NCBI GenBank assembly: GCA_011523515.1
Contig: WTGO01000031.1
Span: 29,598-93,597, forward strand
Reading direction: 5' to 3'
Length of the DNA stretch: 64,000 nucleotides
DNA from: Chloroflexota bacterium
Lineage (GTDB): Bacteria; Chloroflexota; Anaerolineae; Aggregatilineales; Phototrophicaceae
Shown here: in pieces, positions 1 to 8,621 of the stretch
How positions within the stretch are numbered: the stretch's first letter is position 1
Layout of the letters: each line of letters starts with the position of its first letter
The notes under the pieces: model-generated
Database searches by the model: none
Told to the model about the DNA's origin: nothing
What the model saw: only the letters and a program-made list of their open reading frames with translations
Position numbers and translations under genes: made by a program

Positions 1-551
1 TCGAGCACGCCGCGCACGACATCCGTTTGCCGACGCAGGCCGTGGGTCAACGCATCGGGAAAATCGAAAGTCACCAGCTGATCGTATATGTCATCCATCG
101 CCAGCAGCAAGCGCTCGGCTTCCTCGCTATGTCCGTCTGTCCTGCGCATGATATCCAGGATGAAGCGGCGCAGTTCGGTTGCCGCTTCGCCCAGACCCTT
201 GAGATAAGTCGAGCTTTCGACGCCGAGTTCGGCGGACGATGGCAGCGCCTCGCCCTTGACGATAGCTAGCGTTATAAAGGCTTCAGCCACCTCTTTCAGC
301 GCGTCTTGCGTGTAACCGGTGTGATACAAGTCGGGGAAGTCCTTAACGATGGACTTCAATTCAGCCGCGCCGGCTCGGACTTGCGCGAGTTTCTGATCGG
401 CCGTGTCCCATTCTCGCCGATGAATAGCGCGGATGCTCTGGGAGCAATGCCGCACGAGTTGGCGCGAACGTACGATGGCGTTGTCACGGGCGGCATTACG
501 CTCTTCCAAGTCGGCCCGAATAGTTTCGCAAATCTGTTCCAGATTATTCAT
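1..551 (-). CDS. Translin family protein (C-terminus cut by window edge)
   Basis: The reading frame is open to the left edge, so the last part of the protein is missing; about 183 residues are visible of the roughly 200 usual for the family. The N-terminus follows the translin/TRAX pattern: an ARD motif near residue 20, then RSRQLVRHCSQSIRAIHR, a GYTQDALKE segment near residue 80, and predicted long helices throughout. Translins are helical proteins that form octameric shells and bind single-stranded RNA or DNA; some are endoribonucleases. The ATG at 551 (alternative in-frame ATG at 557) lies inside the end of the DUF3467 gene, so the two genes are translationally coupled. The substrate in bacteria is unknown. 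Confidence 0.8.
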   Translation of the reverse strand, partial: MNNLEQICETIRADLEERNAARDNAIVRSRQLVRHCSQSIRAIHRREWDTADQKLAQVRAGAAELKSIVKDFPDLYHTGYTQDALKEVAEAFITLAIVKGEALPSSAELGVESSTYLKGLGEAATELRRFILDIMRRTDGHSEEAERLLLAMDDIYDQLVTFDFPDALTHGLRRQTDVVRGVL

Positions 552-870
552 TGTCATCGTCCGCCGGTTTCACCGATCCGAAGAGTTGATCCGCCAGCGT
601 CTGGCGCGCCGGCGCCTCGATCTTGCCGTGCTTGGCTTCATACTTGGTCATGTTTTCCTGCAGGGCATTGAGGAAGAGCTTGCTGTGGGTCGGGGTCATC
701 ATGACGCGTTTTTGCAGGCGGGCGCGGTCGTCATTGGGCAAAACCTGGATGAAGTCAAAAATCACCTCGTTGGCCGTGTGCGTGATCATAACCATGTTGG
801 AATAGATGGCGCTGGGATCTTTGGGCAGCTCAATTTTGACTTTGCGTTGGCCGGATTGTGGATCTGTCAT
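544..870 (-). CDS. DUF3467 domain protein
   Basis: A 108-residue protein matching the DUF3467 pattern: a short N-terminus, then IYSNMVMITHTANEVIFDF, which reads as a beta strand pair, then a PNDDRARLQKRVMMTPTHSK segment typical of the family. The function of DUF3467 is not known; it is a small soluble protein. It is the first gene of a two-gene unit with the translin gene, whose start overlaps its stop by 8 bases. It is divergent from the YciI-like gene at 1033, with 162 bases between them. The assignment to the family is from pattern memory; the pairing with translin is seen directly. Confidence 0.75.
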   Translation of the reverse strand: MTDPQSGQRKVKIELPKDPSAIYSNMVMITHTANEVIFDFIQVLPNDDRARLQKRVMMTPTHSKLFLNALQENMTKYEAKHGKIEAPARQTLADQLFGSVKPADDDNE

Positions 871-1032
871 GGCGTCCTCGCGCTATCCGTCAAAGATGCC
901 GCCATTATAGCGGATGTTTTTGGCCGCCTCAGGTCCTTTCTGTTGGCAGCCTCGCCGATTGAGTCTCGGTCTGCCTTGGCGTTTCAGGTAAGTTATAGTG
1001 AGCGGAGAGCACCTAAAGCGCCGGAAGATCAT

Positions 1033-1353
1033 ATGCCAACATACATTTATCGGATTCAGCCGGTGCGGCCCGCCATGCTGGCTGAGGGACCGACCGCAGA
1101 AGAAGCGCGTATCACCGCCGAGCACTTCGAATACTTGAAGCAGCTGATGGTGGATGGCCTGCTCATTCTGGCGGGACGTACGCTTAACAGCGACTACGCG
1201 GCCTTTGGCATTGCTATCTTCAACGCGCGAGACGATGATCATATGGGTCAAATCACCGAAGCCGATCCCGGCGTGGCCCAGAAACTTTTCCGCGCTGAGT
1301 GGTACCCCTACCGCATCGCGCTGCACGAGCCCGGCAACTGCGAAGAGGAATAG
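1033..1353 (+). CDS. YciI-like protein
   Basis: A 106-residue protein of the YciI/dimeric alpha-beta barrel type. It begins MPTYIYRIQPVRPAML and contains HFEYLKQLMVDGLLILAGRT, which is the usual YciI order (helix, then a strand with a conserved L-x-AGR), followed by the family's F-x-I-x-x-x-DPG-like region (EADPGVAQ). The ATG at 1033 is chosen because homology begins there; the open frame extends upstream but with nothing recognisable. It is followed after only 3 bases by a NUDIX gene, so the two are probably co-transcribed. The substrate is unknown; YciI proteins are often called putative dehydratases or stress proteins. Confidence 0.8.
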   Translation: MPTYIYRIQPVRPAMLAEGPTAEEARITAEHFEYLKQLMVDGLLILAGRTLNSDYAAFGIAIFNARDDDHMGQITEADPGVAQKLFRAEWYPYRIALHEPGNCEEE

Positions 1354-1356
1354 ACC

Positions 1357-1809
1357 GTGACGGACAATACGCCGAGGCATATCGTTGCCGCCAGCGCTCT
1401 GATACGCAACGAGCAGGGCGATATCGCGCTGGTAAAGACCGAGCGCCGCGGCTGGGAACTGCCCGGCGGGCAGATCGAAATCGGCGAGTCGCTGACCGAC
1501 GGCCTTCAGCGGGAGATTTTCGAGGAGTGCGGTATTCAGGTCGAGCTGGGCCGGCTGGTGCAGGTGCGCAGCAATCTACGTTCATCCATTGTCATTTTCT
1601 GCTTTCAAGCCAGCTACGTGAGCGGCGACTTGCGCCCCAGCGATGAAACGCCGGAGGTTTGCTGGGCGAGCCCGGCCACCGCTAGGGAATTGATTACCCA
1701 TCCCATCTTGCTGCACAGCTTGAGCGACATGCTGCGCGATGACGGGCCGGTGATATACCACGCCTATCGCACGCGTCCATTTGCGCTGCTGGAGACGCGC
1801 CTGATCTAA
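1357..1809 (+). CDS. NUDIX hydrolase
   Basis: A 150-residue NUDIX protein with a GTG start 3 bases after the YciI-like gene. The NUDIX box is complete: GGQIEIGESL, then REIFEECGI, giving the G-x5-E-x7-RE-x2-EE-x-G metal-binding signature at about residues 36-58. Family members cleave nucleoside diphosphates linked to another moiety using Mg2+. The N-terminal strand AASALIRNEQGDIALVKTER fits the ADP-ribose/mutT-like subgroup, but the substrate cannot be told from sequence. It ends in front of an inverted-repeat element and converges on rsmG. Confidence 0.88.
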   Translation: MTDNTPRHIVAASALIRNEQGDIALVKTERRGWELPGGQIEIGESLTDGLQREIFEECGIQVELGRLVQVRSNLRSSIVIFCFQASYVSGDLRPSDETPEVCWASPATARELITHPILLHSLSDMLRDDGPVIYHAYRTRPFALLETRLI

Positions 1810-1817
1810 GCAAATGT

Positions 1818-2048
1818 AAGTAAGTCATGCAAACACAATTGCCACCGAGTACACAGAGTAAAGAACGAGGACACCGAGTAAAGCCTTCCGGCAAGATTGT
1901 AGAAGCGACGGTCCCCAAGGAAGGCTGTGGCATACATTGTACGAGCGTTGAAGCGACAAACAGTCCTCTGTGCCCTCTACACTACTCTGTGTACTCTGTG
2001 GCAAGAGTGCATTCATTTGCGTTGCCATAGGAGTGGCATAACTTACTT
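1818..2048. repeat. MITE-like imperfect inverted repeat, 231 bp
   Basis: This non-coding stretch between two convergent genes is a long imperfect palindrome. The ends match in inverted orientation: AAGTAAGTCATGC at 1818-1830 and the reverse complement of 2036-2048 differ at about one base. A second inverted block, TTGCCACCGAGTACACAGAG at 1839-1858 (22 bases to 1860), pairs with 1983-2004 with one mismatch. A third weaker pair (GGACACCGAG at about 1869 against 1964-1973) follows. No target-site duplication is evident and there is no coding frame. It could be a miniature inverted-repeat element, or a large bidirectional transcription stop. Confidence 0.7.
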
Positions 2049-2056
2049 GGTGTTGC

Positions 2057-2770
2057 TCAGATTATGGGCTGGCGTGAAGGTATTCCCGCGCTACGGGGGA
2101 AGCGCCTGGGCGTCGGCCGGATTTTGTCTATGGCGGCCAGATAGCGCGGGTTATCCAGCGTCGGCAGCCTGACCTCTTCAATGGTGAAGAGCTCACCGCC
2201 AAGTAGATCAATGGCTTTGGCGGCCTCGTTTGTGTCCTCATACGCCGATGTGCCGCGCATGGCGATCACTTGGCCATCAAGGCGGGCCAAGGGCAGGGTG
2301 TATTCCATGAGCGCGGGCATTTTGGCGACAGCGCGCGCGACGACGATATCGTAGCGTTCTCGATGCCGACCGCTGCGGCCAGCGTCTTCGGCCCGCGCAT
2401 GCAGCGTTTGTACATTGGCCAGCCCCAGCGCTTCGCTCGCGTGCTCGATGAAATGCAGTTTTTTGCGCGTTGAGTCGAGCAAGGTGGCGCGTAGCTGCGG
2501 GAATGCGATGGCTAAGGGCAGGCCGGGAAAGCCGGCGCCTGTGCCCACGTCGATGAGCCCCAGCGAGTCGAAACGTGGCACGACGCGCGCCAGGGAAAGC
2601 GCGTCGAGGTAATGTTTGACGACGATCTCGGACGGATCGGTGATTCCGGTCAGATTCATCCGCTGGTTCCAGTCCAGCAGCAGCTCCGTCAGCGCATCAA
2701 ACTGCCGGAGCTGACACTCAGAAAGGTCGAACTCCAACAGCTCCTTGGCGTGCGCGCGCAAAAGGGACAA
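2057..2770 (-). CDS. rsmG: 16S rRNA (guanine527-N7)-methyltransferase RsmG
   Basis: A 237-residue RsmG (GidB). It methylates G527 of 16S rRNA using S-adenosylmethionine. The family hallmarks are present: LLDWNQRMNLTGI near residue 33, the SAM-binding loop DVGTGAGFPGLPLAI near residue 74, the LLDSTRKKLHFIE strand-turn, and VARAVAKMPALMEY. The C-terminus ends PRSAGIPSRQPI, close to the usual R-x-G-x-P-x-K/R-x-P-L. The start is TTG and uncertain by a few codons, because only 15 bases separate it from the preceding gene, suggesting an operon with the secreted protein at 2786. Confidence 0.93.
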   Translation of the reverse strand: MSLLRAHAKELLEFDLSECQLRQFDALTELLLDWNQRMNLTGITDPSEIVVKHYLDALSLARVVPRFDSLGLIDVGTGAGFPGLPLAIAFPQLRATLLDSTRKKLHFIEHASEALGLANVQTLHARAEDAGRSGRHRERYDIVVARAVAKMPALMEYTLPLARLDGQVIAMRGTSAYEDTNEAAKAIDLLGGELFTIEEVRLPTLDNPRYLAAIDKIRPTPRRFPRSAGIPSRQPII

Positions 2771-2785
2771 TTGGGCTCAGCTGGA

Positions 2786-3829
2786 CTAATTCTGCGGAAA
2801 GCCGCTATAGGTCCGCAGCGGCATGGCCGGCTGTTCGTGCAAGACCGCGACTCCGTGCGGATTCTGCTGGATTCTGAATTGGCAGCGGCTGCCCAGGCGC
2901 TCGTTGGCTGTACCGGGGCCGAATTCCTCGTAGCCATCGCTGATGGCTTGTGACCAGCCGACGGCCAATCCAATTTCGTAAACGCCCGGTTCCCATTTGC
3001 CACCGAAATTGGCCGTGTAGAATACCCACCAATTTAGACTGCCCGGTATCTGCTTGATTTCACTTATCTCGGCCGGGATGTCGAGTGAATTGAGCGTGAC
3101 CGAATACTGCGCCGTATTGAGGTGGTCCTGGACTTGCTGGGCAGTCTTGGCGTACCAGGACCAGAATACGCGGATCTCATCCGTATCGTACAAGATGCCG
3201 GGGTCCGCCCCGTCCACATCGGCGCATTCGGCGAAGATCAGACCGGGGTCGGCCATCCGGTCCGGCATAAGGATAGCGCTGGGCCGCGCGCCGATTTGCA
3301 CAATCGGCTCCACGGGCTGTGAGAATACGGGATTCAACATACTGCCGTTTGGGGTGAAGACGCCCGATGACGAGACTAGTTGCGGCAATGCCGAGACATC
3401 GGAGCCTTCAACCAGCGTGCTGCCCGGCTCCTCGCACTCGCCCAGCGTATCGTCTGACGGCTCCTGGAACAGTGTGCTGTCCGGATCGTTTTCGCGGGCG
3501 ATGCGAATGACGACGCTGATGGGCGTATTCAAGGCGCGGGTTGCGCCGTCGAGCCAGTAGATCACTTGGCTCACGGCATAATCTTCATTGACGCTGATCC
3601 GGCGCAGACCGGTGATCGCTTCGCCCAAGCCGCCAAATTGGTCAAAGGCCTGATAGTAGAGGTCATAGCCCTGCTCCATGGCGCCAGACAGATCGATCAC
3701 CATGCGATCATCACATGCGCTGTAAAACCAGTTGACCGTGGAGGTGAATTGAGTTTCGTCCTGAGCCTGCGCGCCGAAAACCATAATGATTAAAAGCAGC
3801 ACAACGAGAGAAGATTCCGCAAAACGCAT
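2786..3829 (-). CDS. Secreted protein of unknown function
   Basis: A 347-residue protein that I do not recognise. Residues 1-22 form a signal peptide (hydrophobic VVLLLIIMVFG, then AQA before the cleavage point), so the product is exported. The mature part is rich in acidic residues, aromatic residues and turns, with scattered Cys (ACDD, GECEEP, ECADVD, RCQF) compatible with disulfides. A repeated pattern of short beta-strand-like segments suggests one or more beta-sandwich domains. It lies directly upstream of rsmG on the same strand; the functional link is not obvious. A palindrome in its likely promoter (3929-3943) may be an operator. Confidence 0.7.
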   Translation of the reverse strand: MRFAESSLVVLLLIIMVFGAQAQDETQFTSTVNWFYSACDDRMVIDLSGAMEQGYDLYYQAFDQFGGLGEAITGLRRISVNEDYAVSQVIYWLDGATRALNTPISVVIRIARENDPDSTLFQEPSDDTLGECEEPGSTLVEGSDVSALPQLVSSSGVFTPNGSMLNPVFSQPVEPIVQIGARPSAILMPDRMADPGLIFAECADVDGADPGILYDTDEIRVFWSWYAKTAQQVQDHLNTAQYSVTLNSLDIPAEISEIKQIPGSLNWWVFYTANFGGKWEPGVYEIGLAVGWSQAISDGYEEFGPGTANERLGSRCQFRIQQNPHGVAVLHEQPAMPLRTYSGFPQN

Positions 3830-4143
3830 GAGATCTACTTCCTGTCTGAGCCGTCTACCGAAATTATTCTACCGCATTTGCCCGGAAAGCTAAGCCCGAT
3901 ATCCCGGCTGGCATAGCTGGACATTACTATGTATAGCATACATCGCTTACAATGAGATGGAAATTCAGCCGCCAACAAGGCGCGATAGCGTGGGCGCGTC
4001 CCCCAGCCGCGCGCGGACGGGCAACCTGGCGTAGCCGTTTTGCTCCGCTCGGCTCATTCACCTGCTGACTGTCCCGACCGGATAGAAAGTAGAGGGGGCG
4101 GATAGTGTGGGACGGCGGTGAATGAACCGTCGCGTGGGCTGGT
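3830..4143. promoter_or_regulatory. Intergenic stretch with palindromic operator candidate
   Basis: These 314 bases hold no convincing gene. At 3929-3943 there is a perfect palindrome with a 3-base spacer, ATGTAT-agc-ATACAT. On the minus strand it sits between a possible -35 (TTGTAA at 3952-3947) and a weak -10 (TAGTAA at 3929-3924), 17 bases apart, pointing at the secreted gene ending at 3829. That is the usual place for a repressor site. The rest (about 3970-4140) is GC-rich and I see nothing identifiable in it, no RNA gene and no terminator with a T-run. Confidence 0.35.
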
Positions 4144-4938
4144 TTAGAGCCTGCTGAGGTAGATCCAACGGATATTGGGCAAGTCTACAAGTCGGAATTC
4201 GGAGCAGTATTCGTGGCCGCCGTAGTTGTAGTTGATGAACATGATGCAGGCATTCCGGCGTGGGTGAAGATGGTAACGCGTGATGCGCCAGACGTTGCCG
4301 GGCAAGCGTAGGACGCGGCGGGCTCTGCATACGTAGGAAGACCATCCGCGGTTTCTGCCGTGGCCTTTGCCGCGAGTGTCGCCTCTTGGACAGGTAGAAC
4401 GTGTAGAGAGGGTGCCATCTAGGCTGGATATGAGGTTTTTGCGGGCTTGGAGGTCGGCAGTTGGAATGTCGGTGCAGATGTAAACGCGGTCATGATGGGT
4501 GACTTGGGTGCAATCAAGGGCGCTTGATAGTTTGGTGGTAGCATCTGATCCAAAGAACATCTCGTCGTTGTGGATTACGACAGTGTGTGGGTAATAGTGG
4601 GTTTGGTCACGGAGAATCCAGAGTAGGGCACCTTGGTTGTGTTGGATACCGTACCAGTTATTGGTGGAGGTGTTTGTAACGAGGAGAGGTGTGTGAGCTG
4701 GAGCTTGACTCGCGATGTAAGCGTCGGGGTGGGCGCTCACATGGATGTTGCCGGTTAGTCCGGGCTTAACGGTGACCACGAATGGGGCGTGATCGTAGAG
4801 GCTGGCCTGTATGGGGGCAGAGGTGAGAGCGAGGAGGAAAAAGAGCGCGGCGAGCAAAAGTGCAGTGACGACCTTGTGTGCAAATTGGCCCTCTAGTGCG
4901 AATTCTGCGTCTGCTACTTTGTAAATCATGCGAGACAT
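4144..4938 (-). CDS. Secreted cysteine-containing protein of unknown function, low-GC patch
   Basis: The protein (264 residues from the ATG at 4938; a TTG at 4962 and ATG at 4929 are alternatives) has a hydrophobic stretch VVTALLLAALFFLLAL near residues 23-38 followed by a possible cleavage site (IQA). The next part, with TNTSTNNWYGIQHNQGALLW, resembles the strand order of an SH3-like fold (a turn, then W-Y-x-I-x, then G-x-x-x-W-I), as in bacterial SH3 proteins. The C-terminal 80 residues are basic with paired Cys. The base composition is clearly poorer in G+C than neighbouring genes. I do not recognise a family; acquisition by transfer is possible. Confidence 0.55.
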   Translation of the reverse strand: MSRMIYKVADAEFALEGQFAHKVVTALLLAALFFLLALTSAPIQASLYDHAPFVVTVKPGLTGNIHVSAHPDAYIASQAPAHTPLLVTNTSTNNWYGIQHNQGALLWILRDQTHYYPHTVVIHNDEMFFGSDATTKLSSALDCTQVTHHDRVYICTDIPTADLQARKNLISSLDGTLSTRSTCPRGDTRGKGHGRNRGWSSYVCRARRVLRLPGNVWRITRYHLHPRRNACIMFINYNYGGHEYCSEFRLVDLPNIRWIYLSRL

Positions 4939-5005
4939 CTTTCCTAGTACTGTATGAAACAATACACTGTAGTGCGAAATAACTTATAATCAAGGCAGAA
5001 TCCAA

Positions 5006-6088
5006 GTGAATAAGAATACGATCTGTATTTTGCAGGGAGATGAGACGGGTCAGGAGCTACTGGAGGAAGCGCTGCGCGTGCTTGTTCCCAGCGTAATCCG
5101 CATGCGCGACCTGGCGTTTGAGACCTTTGACCTGTCTCTGGAAAACCGGCGGCGCACGAAAAATCAGGTCGTGCATGAAGCGGCCGCGCGCATACTCGAG
5201 ACCGGCCTGGGCATCAAAGCGGCCACGATCACACCCGGCGATCCGGATGATGTCGGCAGCCCCAATGCGTTGCTGCGCGAGCTAGTGCATGGCAGCGTGA
5301 TCCTGCGTACGGGCCGGCGCATACCGTCGGTGCTGCCGCTGGCGGGCGTTCATTCGCCGATTGCGGTGGTGCGCATGGCGGTGGAAGGCGCGTACTCCGC
5401 TGAAGAGTGGCGCGAGGGCGAGGGGCTGGATGAAGTCGCCTACAACAAGCGCCATATCAGCCGGCGCACCTGCCGCGCCGTGGCTGAATTCACCTTTCGC
5501 TATGCTGAGCAGCACGCCGCGACCGTGTTCGGCGGGCCAAAATACACCGTGAGCCCGGTCTACGAAGGACTGTTCAAAGAAGAGCTGGACCGTGCCGCCA
5601 GCTTGCACCCGAGGGTTCGCTACAACCCGCAGTTGATCGACGCCACCTACGCGCTGCTGCTCGAGACTGCGGGCGAGCCGCTCGTAATCCCGGCGCTGAA
5701 CCGCGACGGCGATTCGCTGAGCGATTTGGTGATCAAAATGTTCGGCACCATTGCCGGCGCCGAGTCGGTCATTATCGGCTTTGACGATGACTTCAAGGTC
5801 AAGGTCGCTGTCACCGAGGCGCCGCACGGCACCGCGCCCAGCCTGCGGGGCAAGAATATTGCCAATCCCATGGCCATGATCCTGGCTTGCGCAGCGCTGC
5901 TGCGATACATCGACAGCAAGGACGCGGCGCTGGCCAGTCGCGCGCTCTACGAAGCGACTCTGGAATCCGTCTACAACGGCATCAAGACGCCTGATCTTGG
6001 CGGGCGCGCCAGCACCACGGAATTCGTTGATGAAGTCATTCGCGAGGCGCGTGGTAAACTTGAGGTATGGGATGCGCTGGGTGACTGA
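5006..6088 (+). CDS. Isocitrate/isopropylmalate dehydrogenase family protein
   Basis: A 360-residue NAD(P)-dependent beta-decarboxylating dehydrogenase. Seen in order: an N-terminal GDETGQELLEEAL strand-helix, the substrate-loop region with SPNALLRE, GVHSPIAVVRMAVEGAYSAE (the family's R-E-N-T-E-G-x-Y position, with E-N-T changed), RDGDSLSD (metal-binding Asp), and EAPHGTAPSLRGKNIANP, the conserved nucleotide-binding segment. Several catalytic positions differ from true isocitrate or isopropylmalate dehydrogenases, so the substrate is open. The start is GTG, close behind a TATAAT at 4985-4990, giving a short leader. It stands alone, with the marR gene 33 bases downstream. Confidence 0.75.
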   Translation: MNKNTICILQGDETGQELLEEALRVLVPSVIRMRDLAFETFDLSLENRRRTKNQVVHEAAARILETGLGIKAATITPGDPDDVGSPNALLRELVHGSVILRTGRRIPSVLPLAGVHSPIAVVRMAVEGAYSAEEWREGEGLDEVAYNKRHISRRTCRAVAEFTFRYAEQHAATVFGGPKYTVSPVYEGLFKEELDRAASLHPRVRYNPQLIDATYALLLETAGEPLVIPALNRDGDSLSDLVIKMFGTIAGAESVIIGFDDDFKVKVAVTEAPHGTAPSLRGKNIANPMAMILACAALLRYIDSKDAALASRALYEATLESVYNGIKTPDLGGRASTTEFVDEVIREARGKLEVWDALGD

Positions 6089-6121
6089 GCGTGAGGGCGG
6101 AGGCGGCCGGAATTGGACGAC

Positions 6122-6583
6122 ATGCTCAACCGCGATGTGGCGGAATTATGGTCGGTGCTGTTTGATATCGTCACTGACGGCGAGAAGCGTTTAGCCAGCC
6201 ACTTTGAGTCGCATCAGCTGACTCCGCCGCAGTTCTACGTGCTTAAGACTCTGTCGGAAAATGAAGGCGAATGCCGCATCGGCGATATCGCCCGTGACCA
6301 TCACTTGACCAGCGCGACGATGACGGGCCTGGTCAAGCGTTTGGAAGGCATGGATCCGCCGCTGGTGCTGCGCCGGCGCAATTCCCAAGACGGGCGCTCG
6401 GTCGATGTCATCCTGACGCCCGACGGCGCGGCGCGCTTTGTGGCGGTACAGCGTGCGCTGATGGATCAGTTGAGGGCCGTCTTCGCGCTGCTGCCGGAAG
6501 CGGAACGGCGCGATATCATCGGCAAAGTCCGCTTATATTTCAGCGTGTTTTCGCAGCGATTTCCCCTCGGCAGGCTATCCTGA
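6122..6583 (+). CDS. MarR family transcriptional regulator
   Basis: A 153-residue winged-helix repressor (an in-frame TTG at 6113 would add three residues). The MarR core is clear: PPQFYVLKTLSENEGECRIG leading into the DNA-recognition helices (LTSATMTGLVKRLEGM, about residues 62-77), then the wing R-R-R-N-S-Q-DGRSVDVILTPDG. MarR proteins are homodimers that usually repress neighbouring genes and release DNA on binding small ligands. It follows the dehydrogenase gene closely and ends overlapping, tail to tail, the S9 peptidase gene by 9 bases. Its target may be the dehydrogenase or itself. Confidence 0.9.
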   Translation: MLNRDVAELWSVLFDIVTDGEKRLASHFESHQLTPPQFYVLKTLSENEGECRIGDIARDHHLTSATMTGLVKRLEGMDPPLVLRRRNSQDGRSVDVILTPDGAARFVAVQRALMDQLRAVFALLPEAERRDIIGKVRLYFSVFSQRFPLGRLS

Positions 6584-8608
6584 CGCGCCCGCCTGGACAC
6601 TGGTATAGCGGTCGAACCATACGACCATTTCGGTCAAGCGGCTGATCCGATGGCCGGGTTCGCCGCTGCGCGACAATTCATGCCCCTCGCGCGGATAGCG
6701 CAGCATCTTGACAGGCGTGTCGGTCGCGCGCCGCACCCAGGCGAATAGCTGCTCGGCCTGCTCAATCGGCACACGAAAGTCATTCTCGGAATGGATCAGC
6801 AGCAAGGGCGTCTTGATGCGCGCGGCGTATTTCAGCGGTGAATTGTCCCAATAGACATCGTGGCCATCCCAGGGTTCGGTGTCAAATTCGTTTGAAATCA
6901 GCAGCGGTACATCCGACGTTCCGTAAAAGCTTGAGAGATTGTAGACGCCGCGCTGCGAAACGGCGGACTTAAAACGGTCAGTGTGGGTGATGATCCAGGC
7001 GGTCATGTAACCGCCGTAGGAACCGCCGGTGATCGCCATGCGCTCCTCGTCGGCGAATCCCAACTGCAGGACGGCGTCCACGCCGGCCATGATGTCATCC
7101 ATGGCGACCGGTCCCCAAGCTGCGTGCAGCTTGCGCTCAAAGGCCTCGCCGTAACCGCCGCTGCCATGCGGGTTGCAGTAGAAGACGGCATACCCGCGCG
7201 CGGCGTGGAATTGCCACTCATGCCACATGGACTTGGTTGAAAAGCCCCAGGCGGCGTGTGGACCCCCGTGGATATTCAGCGCCAGCGGCGCCTTGTCGCC
7301 CGCTCTGTGGTCTACTGGCAGGATGTACCAGCCTTGAACCGCGCCGTTGGGCGAGTCGTAACGCAGCTCCTGTACATCTTGCACAAAGACTTCATCCAGT
7401 AGCGCGTGATTGAAATCTGTGGCTTCTTGTAACTCTCCGTCTACGAGAAGGTAGAGTTCGTGCGGGTTGACGGGCGTTGAGAGTGTCATGGCCAGCAAGC
7501 CGCCGCGCCCGGCGTCAACTTGCTCAATTTCATAAATGCCTGCGTGCGCCGGGTTAAGCTCGTCGGTTTCCGGATCGTAGCGCCAGGGTGAGACATTGCC
7601 TTCGCTCTCCACAGTCAGGGCGAGTGTGCTCTCCGGCGACCAGGCGTAGTCTATCGTCTCGCGGTCGATGCTCGCATTAACAATCCGAGTATCGGAAGCG
7701 TCGGCAGCCATGACGAGCAAGCGGGTTGGCATATCCGTAGCGCCGATAGGGCTGCGCTCGCAGGCGATCCACTTGCCGTCGGGTGATGGCTTGGGCGCAT
7801 AGACACTGTATTCGCCCCCGGTCAGCGCGTCTTCGGCGCCAGTTTGCGCATGCAGCCGGTAGACGTTGAGCGCGCGCCAGGGTTCGTCCCCTCGCGGCAT
7901 TGTGGTTCGAGCAGTATAGATGGTTTCGCCATCGGGCGACCAGCGCGGCGCATCGTGATCGGCGTCGATCGCGGTCAGGCGCTTGGGCTTGCTTTCGCTG
8001 GATTCGGCCGCGTCCGTCACAAATACCTGATCGTAGCGTTCGTCGACGTAGGCTGTTCCCTGTCTATAGGGTATTCGCCACATAGGGCGTGGGTCCCAAC
8101 GCTTGAGCTCATCTTCAGCTTTCCGCTCTTTATGATGTTTGCCCTCCAGCTTGTCAGCGGGCTCGGGGTTCGGCTCGCCGTCTGCTTCTTCGGCCTCGCG
8201 TTCTTCGCGGCTCATCGGCGCCAAAAAGGCGATCCGATCGCCACCGGGCGACCAGTCGGGGCTGTGCGCGCCATTTTCCATGTTAGTCAGCGCGCGCGCT
8301 TCACCGCCCGGCGCTGCGGTCGGCAGCAAGTAAATCTGCGGCTTGTCACCCCGCGCGGATACAAATGCCAGTTGCGATCCGTCCGGCGACCAACGCGGCT
8401 GGGCGTCTTTGTCGCCACGCGTCAGCTGAAGGAGCGCGCCGTCCGCCAGCGAGTAGAGCCAGACGTTACGCTTATACGATTTCTCGAAGGGATCCGGCGA
8501 TATCTTGACGAAAGCGACCGCGCGACCGTCAGGGCTGATCTGCGGGTCCTGCACATAGTGAATGCGATTGAGATCTTCCGCGGTGATGGGCCGTTTATTG
8601 GCGGGCAT
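6575..8608 (-). CDS. S9 family serine peptidase (acylaminoacyl-peptidase / prolyl oligopeptidase type)
   Basis: A 677-residue S9 peptidase. The N-terminal half is a WD40-like beta-propeller with repeated PRWSPDG motifs (for instance QPRWSPDGSQLAFVS and APRWSPDGETIYTA). The C-terminal half is an alpha/beta hydrolase with nucleophile GGSYGGYM, acid in IHSENDFRVP and His in REGHELSR. It has no signal peptide and is probably cytoplasmic, releasing amino acids or acylated residues from short peptides. The ATG at 8608 has a GAGG 8 bases upstream; an ATG two codons earlier (8614) is possible. It is the last gene of a def-GNAT-peptidase operon. Confidence 0.92.
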   Translation of the reverse strand: MPANKRPITAEDLNRIHYVQDPQISPDGRAVAFVKISPDPFEKSYKRNVWLYSLADGALLQLTRGDKDAQPRWSPDGSQLAFVSARGDKPQIYLLPTAAPGGEARALTNMENGAHSPDWSPGGDRIAFLAPMSREEREAEEADGEPNPEPADKLEGKHHKERKAEDELKRWDPRPMWRIPYRQGTAYVDERYDQVFVTDAAESSESKPKRLTAIDADHDAPRWSPDGETIYTARTTMPRGDEPWRALNVYRLHAQTGAEDALTGGEYSVYAPKPSPDGKWIACERSPIGATDMPTRLLVMAADASDTRIVNASIDRETIDYAWSPESTLALTVESEGNVSPWRYDPETDELNPAHAGIYEIEQVDAGRGGLLAMTLSTPVNPHELYLLVDGELQEATDFNHALLDEVFVQDVQELRYDSPNGAVQGWYILPVDHRAGDKAPLALNIHGGPHAAWGFSTKSMWHEWQFHAARGYAVFYCNPHGSGGYGEAFERKLHAAWGPVAMDDIMAGVDAVLQLGFADEERMAITGGSYGGYMTAWIITHTDRFKSAVSQRGVYNLSSFYGTSDVPLLISNEFDTEPWDGHDVYWDNSPLKYAARIKTPLLLIHSENDFRVPIEQAEQLFAWVRRATDTPVKMLRYPREGHELSRSGEPGHRISRLTEMVVWFDRYTSVQAGASG

Positions 8609-8621
8609 CGGCATGTCCTCG

